NCBI RefSeq assembly: GCF_921293095.1
Contig: NW_025791658.1
Span: forward strand, 7,192,001-7,256,000
From: Ischnura elegans
Taxonomy: Eukaryota; Arthropoda; Insecta; Odonata; Coenagrionidae
Direction of reading: 5' to 3'
Length of the DNA: 64,000 nucleotides
In this document: piece by piece, positions 45,805 to 55,974 of the stretch
Numbering within the stretch: the stretch's first letter is position 1
How the letters are laid out: each line of letters begins with the position of its first letter
Notes under the pieces: generated by a model
Seen by the model: only the letters and a program-made list of their open reading frames with translations
Database searches by the model: none
Told to the model about the DNA's origin: nothing
Translations under genes and position numbers: made by a program

Positions 45805-47530
45805 TGTGACGGTCACTCCCGTCACGGTCTTGTTCCGGGGGTTGGGCGGCGGCCGCCTTGGGCGCGCGTAATCTTCAAAAGCTTGGTCTTTCTCCTTCTT
45901 TTCCCCTTCCCCACCACCCTTAGCGTTCCAGCCCCCAGGCATGCGTGTGTGTGTGAATGGGTATTCTGGTGATCTTGGGTCGAATGACCAAGTGGTTATA
46001 TAATGATGTAACGGCCACTTGACCCGGCCGAGTTGTTTTATATAAGTTTTTTTGTGCTATGTCAGGTGACCCTCTCCACCCCGCAAGTGGTGAATATAAG
46101 GCGGGTGGAAGTGAGTGATAGGGTTCTTCCTTCTTGGGTTCCGCGTTAGCTGGTGGTGAGGTACTGCAGAGTCCAGTGATTGATTTGGTGAAAGTTGTCT
46201 GATAGGTTGTCAGTTACTTTACGAAAAGTGTTAGCAATATGTCTTACGAGTGAGACTTGGACAACCATCGCTGAGCATCGCTGGGAAAGCTGGGCCAGGC
46301 AAAGGGCATATTGAGGTGCAAATTGGAGAGCACCAATCCTGCCCAACTTAAGCCTGCAGAGGAGGAGCGAGAAGTTACGAGCGACGAGGCAGTGGGTGTG
46401 TATCGGCCACACAAACTTGTGTTGCCCTGCCATATAAACCCCCCCCCCAGAAAACGCCGTATAATCGCCCTCCAAGTATCCCCAGTGATTACTTCTCACT
46501 GTATAACTGGACAATAAGACAACTTCCCTTTTCTCACCACAATCGCTAAGTAATTCAAAGGACTCCATCGCCTTCAGCAATTCATAATCAATTCAGTGCT
46601 CTAATGAACTGTATTTGACTCACATCTGCCTAATATTCACTTACCTTAGAAGGGTAATTGATCCACGATTATTGTAAATTCATTGTTAAATCATTGTGTG
46701 TTGCTAAAATTTAATTCATTTATGTTTCACGTACATCATCTGTAATATTGATCACCCATCACATCCCTCACTAGGATTATTCTTGTATTTTTGTGCCAAG
46801 GGTTATTTTTTTTGGAATTGTAAATTTAACCAGTGCAATATATATATGTGAAATTGAACTAAACTCGAGTACGTGTGGTTATTTGGGGCGTCAGCTGGGG
46901 AGCTGGGGCTGCGTTGTTCCTGATTACCTCCCCTTTGCATCGTTCCTAACCCACTTCCCGATCTCAAATCCTTCGATAAATGAGAAAACGACCTACCAAA
47001 AAGGAGGAATTCTTCGGGGTTTGTCAATAAAGGGGCGGGTTGTAGGTCGCCGTGGGGACGAAACGTCCCACCCTGTTGCCGAGGACCCTCCACAAGTGTT
47101 GTTGGTTCCCCCGCCTTCGCCGCGGCCACCACAGATAGCGGCGAGGTGGAATGAACCGTCACATTTATGGCGCTGCGGACAGGATGCGATTTTGAAGGGA
47201 TTAATTTGGGATTGTATGGGAGTGAAGCTTGCTCTTGGATTGGTTCGACTAAATTCACAGAACTTTGCGTTCGTTGGCGAGTGTAATTTTGTCATTGATC
47301 GAACGAGCAATTTTTCTTTGGATGTATGTGCTTTAATTGTGTTTAAGCCCTTAAGTGGATGGTCAGGTGTAGTCTCAGGTGATTTGAATTTGGGGTTCCG
47401 GGCGTCCGTTGGAATATTACTCGATAGGCAGTCGCAACTAGCGTGGTAAACAGTTTCCATTTACGGGTTGGGCCTTTTTAAAGGAACTTCATTACATTTT
47501 ATTTTCACAGGCGTGGAATGAACCGTCACA
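45805..47530 (+). mobile_element. solo LTR of a Ty3/gypsy-type retrotransposon
   Basis: Starts TGTGACGGT and ends ACCGTCACA (perfect 9-bp inverted ends, TG...CA), flanked by CTAT on both sides (45801-45804, 47531-47534). It is 1,726 bp, much GC-richer than the flanks. A TATATAA box lies at 46039-46045 and an AATAAA at 47027-47032 in plus orientation. No internal coding region or second LTR is present, so it is a solo LTR left by recombination. The open frames inside (46793-47449 and others) are on both strands and are not retroelement genes. Confidence 0.75.
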
Positions 47531-47845
47531 CTATACTACATAAAAATCATGTATTTTCGGATCATAGAAAAATTGCAAATAAAATAAGGAGTGTTTCTTT
47601 CAATTTTTGTTAGTTTACAACTAAATATGCGTTCCAAAAATACGTAAAAGCCATTTTATTAATCTTCACTAATGTTTGCATCTTTTTGTGGAAGATAAAT
47701 GTTGTAGATGTAGTAGTTTCTCCTAGGTTGAGTTCCAAAGTTCATGAAATTGACAAGACGGTTAATTTAATGGTACGCGTAGTCATTTATTACACTCACT
47801 TGTTTTGATTTTTGAATTTTGAAAAAACAAAAAATAAATCAGAGT

Positions 47846-48498
47846 AGGGTAGTTTCCTTCATCAAAGAAACTGAAAGGCATTGATTGCGATTTGTAACCC
47901 ACCATTACTGTATTCATAATATACAAATTATTTCGATTTAGAAATACCGGTTTAGACGAATGGCAATGGTCCATTTTTATCCTCATTTGAAAAGGGCCAG
48001 ATTGGCGCCCATGCGATGCCACTCCACGTGACGTCACAGGGACCTAGTTTCTATAGGAGAAGATAGGAGTTATACATCGTCTGAGATTACCAATGCATGC
48101 ATGAGGCGCAGAGCTCAGGGAAACATGTCTTAATAATCACCTATTAAAACTGGCTAAGGTCGGAAAGTTTTCTTCGCTTGATAAGGTATTAATAAACCTT
48201 TTTTAAGCCAAGCGCTACCAGATAGCAAGGTACTCAGCTACCCTATAGCATCCTGCGTCCTATCAGCGCTCAGAGCCTCGATCAAGGTCACTTCACAAGG
48301 CGAGAGGGGGAACCAGAAATATGTCACACGGAGAGATTTCCTTACCCCATCGCGTTTTTGCGTGCTTGAAAATTTTCACTTTCCATTTAATAGCGAAAAA
48401 TAGATATCGTCATTCGAAAATCTAAAAGTGTGAAATACGTACTCCAGGAGTAATAATCTTCTGATGTAGGCGATAAAAAAATAATAGGAAACCACCCT
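47846..48498 (+). mobile_element. MITE-1 copy inside foldback element
   Basis: AGGGTAGTTTCCTTCATC to GGAAACCACCCT; E-box/CRE block CACGTGACGTCA at 48025-48036. A good full-length reference copy of the family. Confidence 0.8.
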
Positions 48499-48801
48499 AT
48501 TGAGAATAAAATTTTCTTAAAAATGACGTATTATTCATTATTATGGCGTGCACTGAAATCTAGAAATAAATTTGCAAAGCACAGCGGCACATCAATTTGA
48601 CGCCGACAGTAGGCAGGATATTTAAATGGATAAAAAGTTGGAGGAAAAAATGCACTACTCAGATAAGTTCAAAACTTTCAAGCTGTAAAGAATGCGTTTA
48701 TAGAGGTATTTTGTGAGGTAGAATAATCACAGTTTTCCATGTCGAATTTGCATCTGTTAATACTAATTTCATGCATTTTCTCCTGTGCTTTTTCTCGACA
48801 G

Positions 48802-48897
48802 AAAATGAAAGATCTGGGAAAACCACGAAGACCACCATCAGCTTTTGTCATGTTTTTCAGTTCTAGACAATGTGCTCGAGGGGATACACCATACAAG
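48802..48897 (+). CDS. TFAM: mitochondrial transcription factor A, exon 4 (partial gene)
   Basis: An acceptor tract CTTTTTCTCGACAG precedes 32 codons in phase 0, followed by GTAATT. The sequence (KMKDLGKPRRPPSAF, then VMFFSSRQCARG) is the start of HMG box 2. It joins exon 3 exactly where insect TFAM has its linker-to-box boundary. The remaining box (a KW-x-x-L-type helix and the C-terminal tail) was not found up to 64000. The following intron therefore already exceeds 15 kb and contains the large transposon nest, unless the gene is broken. Confidence 0.85.
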
Positions 48898-49395
48898 GTA
48901 ATTTTCTTTGATCTTTCGGCCCCGCCCACATGATTTCCCTTCTCATACAAAATTGAACATTTGAATTTCAAATGTATAATCAGTATATTCTGTATTCAAT
49001 TATTTCTGGTTTTAAAGGCTATTAGTTGAGTGATAAGATGACGTTTGTGGAATAAAAAAGGTAAATTTTCCCCTCTATTTTTCTAAATTTTTTCAAGAGT
49101 AAGAACCATAATTTTTTTTATTTCTAATGCTCATCATAAGGTAACTGGCAATGTGTAAATTTAAATTGATTTCACTGAATGATAGTGCAGTTTAAACCAT
49201 TGATATACATATTAGGCAGTATTTGTTATTATGCATAATAATAAATTTATTAAGTTGCATACTTTGAGCACCTAATCTTTAAGGCACAATGGAATTTTAT
49301 CCTAATATTTTTCCAAAAAATGAGGGCTTGGGGACTGCATTCAGTGAAATATAATATATTAGGAAATTTAACTTCAGGGTACATGAAATTTTGTA
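48898..49395. other. TFAM intron 4, unassigned start
   Basis: AT-rich, no repeat or exon recognised. Confidence 0.4.
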
Positions 49396-49546
49396 ATATG
49401 GTAGTTTCCTTCATCAAAAATAAGGAAAGGCAATGATTGCTATTCAATACTCACCATTAGTGTATTCATAATATACAAATTATTTGGTTTTAGAAATCGC
49501 AGTGTAGATGAATGTTAATGGTCAATTTTAACCTCATTTGAAAAAG
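49396..49546 (+). mobile_element. MITE-1, left fragment
   Basis: GGTAGTTTCCTTCATC to CCTCATTTGAAAAAGG, then abruptly the Sola element. A right part in the same orientation follows the Sola element at 61742, overlapping this fragment by about 85 bp. Confidence 0.65.
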
Positions 49547-50432
49547 GAGTCATTCCATGTCAGATCAACCAATATTTTGACCAAATGACACCCACCGACT
49601 CGGATTTTCGTGAAACTTTAGATGGTCATACATTCTGGTATAATTAGAAATAGTGTAGAACTTAAGCATCCAATTGTCAATTGTTAATGAAGTATGAGCA
49701 ATTAGTTTTTTGAGCGTGACTCCTAATGTGCTGCAACATGCAACACATGGTGATTTTTATTTTCATCCATAACTCCATTCCTGTGAGATGAAAAGGCATG
49801 ATTTTTTTTCTAAAGCTAAGTGGTCCATAATTATCCCACCATTATCATTAAATATTCACTGCATGAAGTAATTCAGCTGCAAAAAAATCTCGCTCGTACC
49901 ATTTTTCATTGTCAGCATCCACAGGGAAAGGCCATGCGAGTACAGACTCATGGTTCAGTTTAAAGTAATCATTAATGTATGAGCAAAGATCCTGATGAAA
50001 AAAAATCGTGAGTCCGACGTTCCTTTTAGTTAAAAAAAATACTTATTCATGGTCACGGGATAAAAATGAAGTCTTTTTCAAGGCACATAGAAAAGACATA
50101 ATTTAGAGGAGATATAAGCTTATAAAAAATATTGGAGCATGCATTATCTCACTATAGCAAATGGTACTGGCTGTTAGAGTTGGAAATACCCAAGAAATAA
50201 TTTGAATGTACTCCCCCACATTACATAGTGCTAATTTTATGCCTCCAGGACTATTCCTACTAAACTATCTCTTCCATGGGTAATGGGTAACTGAATCGTA
50301 TGGTATAAAATTTAATGGCAGAAGAGATCCATCAGAACGTTTTCTCCAAGTGAAGTTAATTCATTTCTCATTCATATGGTGCTGCCTTAGTGATATCCTG
50401 GTTGAATTTCAGACTAAGTAACTCATGTTAGT

Positions 50433-51184
50433 GTGACTGATAGTGACTTATGTTTGGTGAACCCTTCCTTGGAAAATCTTACTAGTGATGAAGATGAAAG
50501 TGACAGTCAGCTTATCAAGCAAAAGACAGCCAACTTGAATGACATGCTAACTAAAATTGAGAATAAATTAATAACAATTAGCAAACAGGTCAAAAATCAA
50601 ATGTCCACCCTGGCCCCTTTATCTTGGTATAGGAAAAATGTTATGAGTAAATTTCATGTTTCAGTCTACATAGTGAGACTGGCTAAAAAGTTGCTTGATG
50701 AGAAGGGAATGTTTGCTTTGCCTCCACCAGTTTTTGGGAAACCTCTTCCAAACTCCACAGTAGAGCTGTTGATAAATATTTGAACTAGAAATATTTACAA
50801 GAATTCTAGACAGATTCCTGGAGCCAAAGATAGAGTCAATGTGGGTAAAAATGAGTATATGCAAAAGAGGTTGATTTTATATAACCTCAAGGAACTTTAT
50901 GTGCTCTTCCAAGAGCAGTATCCACAAGAAAATATTGGGTTCACCAAATTTTGTTCACTTCATGCAAAATGGTGTGTGATGGCTGGTGCTTCTGGGACTC
51001 ATTCAGTTTGTGTTTGTGTCAGACATCAAAATGTGAAACTGATAATTAGTGCCTTGCAATTGAAGGAAACATATAAGGAGTTGATGGATATCATCATCTG
51101 TGACAAAAACAATGCAGAATGTATGATCAGAAAATGCTACTATATACTGTCCAAATCCTTCCAGGCTAAAGGGTATCATCATTT
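50433..51184 (+). pseudogene. Sola-like transposase, N-terminal part of copy A
   Basis: Frames 50433-50783 and 50841-51184 carry NPSLENLTSDEDESDSQL, a VSVYIVRLAKKLLDEKG helix segment, GKPLPNSTVELL, then VGKNEYMQKRLILYNLKELY, FTKFCSLHAKWCVMAG and SGTHSVCVCVRHQNVKL. The FCSLRPKWC / GTHSVCVC arrangement is a hallmark of a large, poorly characterised arthropod and cnidarian transposon protein family. The cysteine-rich N-terminus seen in copy D is deleted, and there is no ATG at the frame's start. A stop and frame change lie near 50785. The gypsy element splits the coding sequence at 51184. Confidence 0.65.
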
Positions 51185-51493
51185 TGTAAGTCGTCTTCGC
51201 CGACGGTAAAGGGGTTCGGGGGAAGCAAAGCAGGGAACAAATCCAAATTCTCTCACACAAGCAACTTCCTTTATTCAGTCCCAAGCCATACACCTTGTTT
51301 CGCTGCACAACACCAACTGCCGACCCTAGCAGCCACAAGCCCACGCCCTGGAGTCACCGAAGGAATCGTTTGTCAGGCGACTCTTCCGATGACAGCAGGA
51401 ACGTGCTTAATGGCTGGGTCTCAGAGGAAGTCCGTTCGAGGCGACCCTCGTCGTCTCGCACCTTATAATAATCTAAATGAAACTGCTCTTACA
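51185..51493 (-). repeat. 3' LTR of the gypsy element
   Basis: 309 bp, TG...CA with a 6-bp inverted TGTAAG/CTTACA. A TTATAA motif lies near the start (57231-57236 in the other LTR), and AATAAA (51270-51275, minus strand) is a plausible polyadenylation signal. Identical to the 5' LTR by eye. Confidence 0.95.
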
Positions 51494-51512
51494 TCCACAT
51501 CCCCCCCAAAGT
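51494..51512 (-). promoter_or_regulatory. polypurine tract
   Basis: Minus strand CTTTGGGGGGGATGTGGA directly abuts the 3' LTR; it would prime plus-strand DNA synthesis. Confidence 0.7.
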
Positions 51513-51717
51513 GAGTTGCTAACACTCCCGAAGCAATTAAACCAAAGAAATCAACCCATCCAGAATATAATAAGAACATGTCCCAAACCCAAAATAATCC
51601 AAATTAAAAGAAATTACAAAAATTAAAACAAATGAGAGACATAAACCAGACACAGCGATAGCTCTCGGGTTCTACGTTTCCTCCAGCCACCACCCTTTTC
51701 CATCATCACTGCCCAAA

Positions 51718-54700
51718 TTACACCCCCTCCACCGACGGTCGAGCTGCCCGTGGACGAAGGAAATAAGGGGAGCGTCCCAACGGCGAAGGCTGTGGGGGCG
51801 GAGGGGACACTGAGGGGTCTCCCGCCGACTCAGGAAGGGGGGAGGGAAGAGGGTCAACACTTGGCTCCGACGATCTGAGGTAGTAGGGAGAACGTTCGGG
51901 CGGCAATGGATGCACTTGGGGGGGAGGGATGTAGGGAGGCTCCGTGCTGCACGATGATTCCTCCTCAGCTGTGTCCCACCCATCGTCGGACCCGACGGCC
52001 GGGGCGACCACGCCCACTCCCTCGCACTCCCATTCGGCCTCAGAAGTAACAGCGGCGTCTTCGGACGGCTGGGAGGGCGGCGATGCCCGCTCCTTCCTCG
52101 GCCTGCCTGGCCTGCGATCAGCTGTTCCTAAACTAGGAGGGGGGATGGGGCCAAAATAGGGTTTAACGCGATTCCTGTGTACCAATAGGTTGCGGAATGG
52201 GAGCTCCAACATTAGGTTACATGTCGACACCACTTTTAATATGCGGTATGGCCCCTTCCATGGTTTATGAAATTTTTTCACTTGCCCTACCTTCATACAA
52301 GGATCACTTAAAAATACGTAATCTCCTTCCTTGTATTGCCAACGCTTACCCTTCCCCTTCACGGCCTCTCTCCGTTTCCTTTCTGCTATGCGATCATTGT
52401 TCGCACACTTTAACCACATTTCCTTTAATCTATCCCTTAACCCAGACACCCCAGGGTGCTCTTTTTCTAACACGCCATCTTCGACGCATTGGAAAGGCGA
52501 TACCATTTGACGTCCAAATACCAATTCATGAGGGGTGAAACCTGTGCTACGATGATAACTACAGTTGTAGCTCGCGACGGCAAAGTCAATATGGCGCCCC
52601 CAATCGTTGTTTCTTACATTGACATAATGACTGAGGATCTGCGCAATAGTTCTATGAACTCTCTCCACTCGCCCGTTGCATTCTGGGTGGAAGGGTGACG
52701 TCCTCAACTGATTTATTCGTAACAACTTACAGACCTGTCTAAAAAGTTCTGACATGAAATTAGTTCCCTGATCAGTAAGAAGTGTTTCCGGCACTCCGAA
52801 CCTCAGTATCCACTGCTTCACTAGTGCCACTGAAACGGATTCAGATTTCTGATCTGTTAATGGTACCATCACTAAATATCTCGAGAAATGATCAAGTATC
52901 GACAAGATATACCTATAACCCTCCTCTGTCTTCGGAAGGGGACCCACAATGTCTATTGCAATAAACTCGAAAGGCCTATTCGCTGCTGGTAGTGCTTGTA
53001 ATGGGGCCTTGCACCTACCATAAGGGCTCCTCTGACTACAGGCAATGCAGCCCTTTACATACTTCTTGACATCTCGCGAATAGGATGGCCACCAAAAGTC
53101 CCTTTTTACCCTACTTCCTGTTGCCTGTACACCTAAATGTCCCGACAGTATATGGTCGTGGCACTGACGGAGCACTTTCTCCCGGCAGCTGCGAGGCACT
53201 ACTACTCTTTTTCCCATTATAGTTTCCTTCCATAGTATACCCCCATCGACCACGAATCCCTCTCTTCCTTTCCATTCAATACACTCGGAATCTTTTTCCT
53301 GCTCCTTCCGAAAATCTATAACCTCTTCCACGGATACTTGGTGAATCTTCCTGCTTAAGGCATCCGCATTTGCATGGGTCTTACCAGGTTTATGAATTAC
53401 TTCGTAATCGTACTCGCTCAATTTCAAAGTCCATCTCATTAACCTGCTACTGGGGTCCTTTAATCCAAAAAGCCAAGTGAGCGCGGCGTGGTCTGTCAAA
53501 ATGGTAAATTTCCGGCCGTAGATGTAACACCGGAAGTGTCCCACCGCCCACGTAATGGCCAAAAGTTCCTTCTCCGTCGTCGTATAATTCACTTCCGGTT
53601 TCTTTAATTGCCTCGATGCGAATGCGACCGGGTGCTCCTCATTATTGACCACCTGTGATAGGACGGCACCTATCGCGAAATTACTTGCATCCGTCGCTAT
53701 GATGAAAGGCAAGGAGAAATCTGGATATACCAACACTGGGCTGCTCGTCAACGCCCGTTTTAGCCCTTCCACTGCTTCGTCGCACTCCGGAGCCCAAACG
53801 AATGCAGTTCCCTTTTTCAGTAACATTGTAAGTGGGCGAGCGAGAATGGCATAATCTTTAATAAATCGACGGTAATAATTAGTCATTCCTAAAAACGATT
53901 GTGTCTCCTTTACCGTCTTGGGAGTGGGGAAGTCCATTACCGCCGAAATCTTACTTGGGTCCGGTTGAATTCCCTTTCCGCTGATAATGTGGCCTAGATA
54001 GCTTACTTGAGAAAGGGCAAAGTGACATTTTGTCAATTTCAAGGACAACCTGGCCGACTCGAGCCTCTCAAACACTCGGCCCAGCCGCGCTGCATGCTCT
54101 TCAATCGACCCGCCAAATACAATAACGTCATCGAGATACACCAAGCACTCTGTGGGGGTCATTCCCCTGAAGACTCCGTCCATCATACGTTGGAATACAC
54201 TTGGCGCGTTTCTTAGCCCCATTGGCATACGTTGGTATTCGTATAATCCGCTATTTACAATAAAGGCAGTCTTCTCGCGTGACTCAGGGGCCATGGGAAT
54301 TTGGTGGTAACCTGCCGTTAGATCGAGGGTCGAGAAATACCTACACCCCCCCAAATAGTCCAAGGTTTCCGTAATGTTTGGAAGTGGGTATACATCCGGT
54401 TTAGTAATTGCATTTAAAGCACGGTAGTCTATGCAGAACCGGTACTTAGGCTTTCCGTCCTCAGATTTCTTTGGCACGATCACAACGGGTGAGGCCCAAG
54501 GGCTGTGACTAGGCGATATTATTCCCCCTTCCAACTGTTCCTTCACAAAATTTTCCACTAAAGGCTTTAAATGATGCGGAGTGCGATAGGGTCTCCGATA
54601 AATGGGACGGGCGTCACCTGTAGGAATATGATGCTCTACCAAGTGGGTCGCAGGGGGTGTAACCGTTAATGAGAACAAATGCCTGTACCTTCCTATTAGG

Positions 54701-55974
54701 GGATGCATAACAGCTTTTTCCCCCACATTCAGGTGCGTCAATTTCCCTTCAATGTCACTATCCGAAAGCTCGCACAGACTCGTACTCTCCACAGAGCGCA
54801 CATTCCTATCGCATGCACCCTCAACATCATCCCCGCAGAATCTTTCATTTGAAACAAAATCTACATCGCTCACTGTCGCCACCACTGTGCCCTTGCATAG
54901 ATTTACTGCCGACTCCCCATAATTACTCACGCGCACCATCGCGCTTCCTCCCCCGTCCACTCGACACAAACACCGGGCAACTAAACACTCCTCCATCTCG
55001 AGAGCCGGCTCCAACACGCACTCTTCTCCCTCCGTCCACTCCCGCCCGGGTAAGGGGAGGGATACGAGCTTCGATGAACGGGCTGGGATTACTTCCGCCG
55101 CTGGGAGTCGAACCGGCACATCCACACGTGGCCGGCGGCTCCAAGGTCCCTCATGACCCACGAAATCAGGCCCCTCCAGCCCCTCCAACCCCTCCAGCCC
55201 CTCCAACCCCTCCGCCTGTCCCACCGAAGAGTCCGTCGGTAGGATAGCCATTCCGCCCGCCCTCCGCCGCTTCCTTCCGCGCTGCCGCCTAGCTCTCCTC
55301 CTTGGTTTTCCCGCCCCAGGGCTGTCAAAATTTCTCTCGGCGACCTCTGGCTTCCCTCCCGGGCCGGCCGTCGACGCGTCCCTCGGTCGTTCCCATGACA
55401 TAATTCCGGGTCCGCCCCCTCTGGCGGTGGAAGCCACGCCCCCCGTCGTAAATCCTCTCATGGTCGTCACCGCACATCCCGGCCCCTCTCCAAATGCCTC
55501 CTCTGACCGCAGTGCGAATTCTCCGGATCTCGCTCTTCCTCTCTCGGTCAAGGGAATTATTGACCCCCCAATTGAGAGTTCCCCCTTTTTCACGTCAATA
55601 ACGGCCCCCGTTTCACGAAGGAAGTCAATACCAATAAGGCCTTCATACCCGCCCAAGGTGTCCACTACTTGGGCCCGAAGATTATGCACATCGCTTCCGA
55701 ACCATACCGGAAGCACTACCTCTCCATAATTCCAAATACATCTACCCGTCAGACCCTTTATCCTAAAACGAGACCTACGTAGAACTTGCCCCCCACAGCA
55801 CTCCTTAGTCACTAGGCTCACCTGGGCCCCAGTGTCCACTAACATACGCCGCCTCTTATATTCACACGTGACAATCACCGCTAAGTCCTCCATTCCCCCT
55901 TCACGGTGCACACATGGAACCAAAGTCTTTACCGGGGGCCTTGGCGGGCGGCCTGCTCGGCCCCGGAAACGTTT
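51718..55974 (-). CDS. pol: gypsy Pol polyprotein (protease, RT, RNase H, integrase)
   Basis: The frame is open from 55983 to the stop at 51718 and has no usable ATG near its start (the first plausible codon, at 55923, is TTG), so it is made by -1 frameshifting from gag. Numbering from 55923: aspartic protease LVDTGAQ (D30); a variable Arg/Gly-rich linker; RT with FCIDYRALN (497), MPMGLRNAPSVFQ (566) and YLDD (596-599); RNase H with ATDAS (D745) and E785 in TTTEKELLAI; integrase zinc finger (H922/H929 and C959/C962) and DDE core D991, D1051, E1087; then a GPY module (about 1224). The tail is proline-rich, with two related motifs RSPYYLRS and RSPYFLRP. No stop or frameshift interrupts about 1,400 residues, typical of a full gypsy Pol. 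Confidence 0.95.
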   Translation of the reverse strand, partial: KRFRGRAGRPPRPPVKTLVPCVHREGGMEDLAVIVTCEYKRRRMLVDTGAQVSLVTKECCGGQVLRRSRFRIKGLTGRCIWNYGEVVLPVWFGSDVHNLRAQVVDTLGGYEGLIGIDFLRETGAVIDVKKGELSIGGSIIPLTERGRARSGEFALRSEEAFGEGPGCAVTTMRGFTTGGVASTARGGGPGIMSWERPRDASTAGPGGKPEVAERNFDSPGAGKPRRRARRQRGRKRRRAGGMAILPTDSSVGQAEGLEGLEGLEGLEGPDFVGHEGPWSRRPRVDVPVRLPAAEVIPARSSKLVSLPLPGREWTEGEECVLEPALEMEECLVARCLCRVDGGGSAMVRVSNYGESAVNLCKGTVVATVSDVDFVSNERFCGDDVEGACDRNVRSVESTSLCELSDSDIEGKLTHLNVGEKAVMHPLIGRYRHLFSLTVTPPATHLVEHHIPTGDARPIYRRPYRTPHHLKPLVENFVKEQLEGGIISPSHSPWASPVVIVPKKSEDGKPKYRFCIDYRALNAITKPDVYPLPNITETLDYLGGCRYFSTLDLTAGYHQIPMAPESREKTAFIVNSGLYEYQRMPMGLRNAPSVFQRMMDGVFRGMTPTECLVYLDDVIVFGGSIEEHAARLGRVFERLESARLSLKLTKCHFALSQVSYLGHIISGKGIQPDPSKISAVMDFPTPKTVKETQSFLGMTNYYRRFIKDYAILARPLTMLLKKGTAFVWAPECDEAVEGLKRALTSSPVLVYPDFSLPFIIATDASNFAIGAVLSQVVNNEEHPVAFASRQLKKPEVNYTTTEKELLAITWAVGHFRCYIYGRKFTILTDHAALTWLFGLKDPSSRLMRWTLKLSEYDYEVIHKPGKTHANADALSRKIHQVSVEEVIDFRKEQEKDSECIEWKGREGFVVDGGILWKETIMGKRVVVPRSCREKVLRQCHDHILSGHLGVQATGSRVKRDFWWPSYSRDVKKYVKGCIACSQRSPYGRCKAPLQALPAANRPFEFIAIDIVGPLPKTEEGYRYILSILDHFSRYLVMVPLTDQKSESVSVALVKQWILRFGVPETLLTDQGTNFMSELFRQVCKLLRINQLRTSPFHPECNGRVERVHRTIAQILSHYVNVRNNDWGRHIDFAVASYNCSYHRSTGFTPHELVFGRQMVSPFQCVEDGVLEKEHPGVSGLRDRLKEMWLKCANNDRIAERKRREAVKGKGKRWQYKEGDYVFLSDPCMKVGQVKKFHKPWKGPYRILKVVSTCNLMLELPFRNLLVHRNRVKPYFGPIPPPSLGTADRRPGRPRKERASPPSQPSEDAAVTSEAEWECEGVGVVAPAVGSDDGWDTAEEESSCSTEPPYIPPPQVHPLPPERSPYYLRSSEPSVDPLPSPLPESAGDPSVSPPPPQPSPLGRSPYFLRPRAARPSVEGV
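55170..55216. repeat. minisatellite inside pol (LEG repeats)
   Basis: Tandem CCCCTCCA(G/A)C units on the plus strand encode four to five consecutive Leu-Glu-Gly triplets in the protease-RT linker (about residues 239-251). The 9-bp period keeps the frame. Confidence 0.85.

Larger units (their letters stand above)
45108..48640. mobile_element. foldback-like element with ~450-bp inverted arms, twice interrupted
   Basis: The left arm (45108 to about 45640) and right arm (about 47560-47845 plus 48499-48640) are inverted copies at roughly 80% by eye. Shared blocks include CTGTCGGCGTCAAA, CATAATAATGAATAA, CATCTTCCACAA and GTTGTAAACTAAC. Removing the solo LTR and the MITE-1 copy leaves an element of about 1.15 kb that is mostly arm. 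The left end starts after TTAACCCATTCACTGC. No transposase. Confidence 0.65.
38408..48801. other. TFAM intron 3, 10.4 kb, filled with nested repeats
   Basis: Begins GTACGT and ends in a pyrimidine tract plus CGACAG. It contains a Harbinger-like MITE, a tRNA-derived sequence, a Sola-like derivative with a MITE inside, TTAA MITE remains, and a foldback element holding a solo LTR and another MITE. Stretches 38700-39900, 40060-40690, 40770-41330 and 44610-45100 have nothing I recognise. Confidence 0.7.

Noticed and set aside
46793-47460. 218- and 155-codon open frames on opposite strands
   Set aside because: They lie wholly inside the solo LTR, overlap on opposite strands, and show no domain; GC-rich sequence lacks stops by chance.
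54813-55247. Plus-strand proline-rich open frame and similar frames over 51944-56124
   Set aside because: Antisense shadows of gag and pol.
55921-55923. Independent start codon for pol
   Set aside because: The codon is TTG, and a canonical -1 slip site lies upstream in the overlap.
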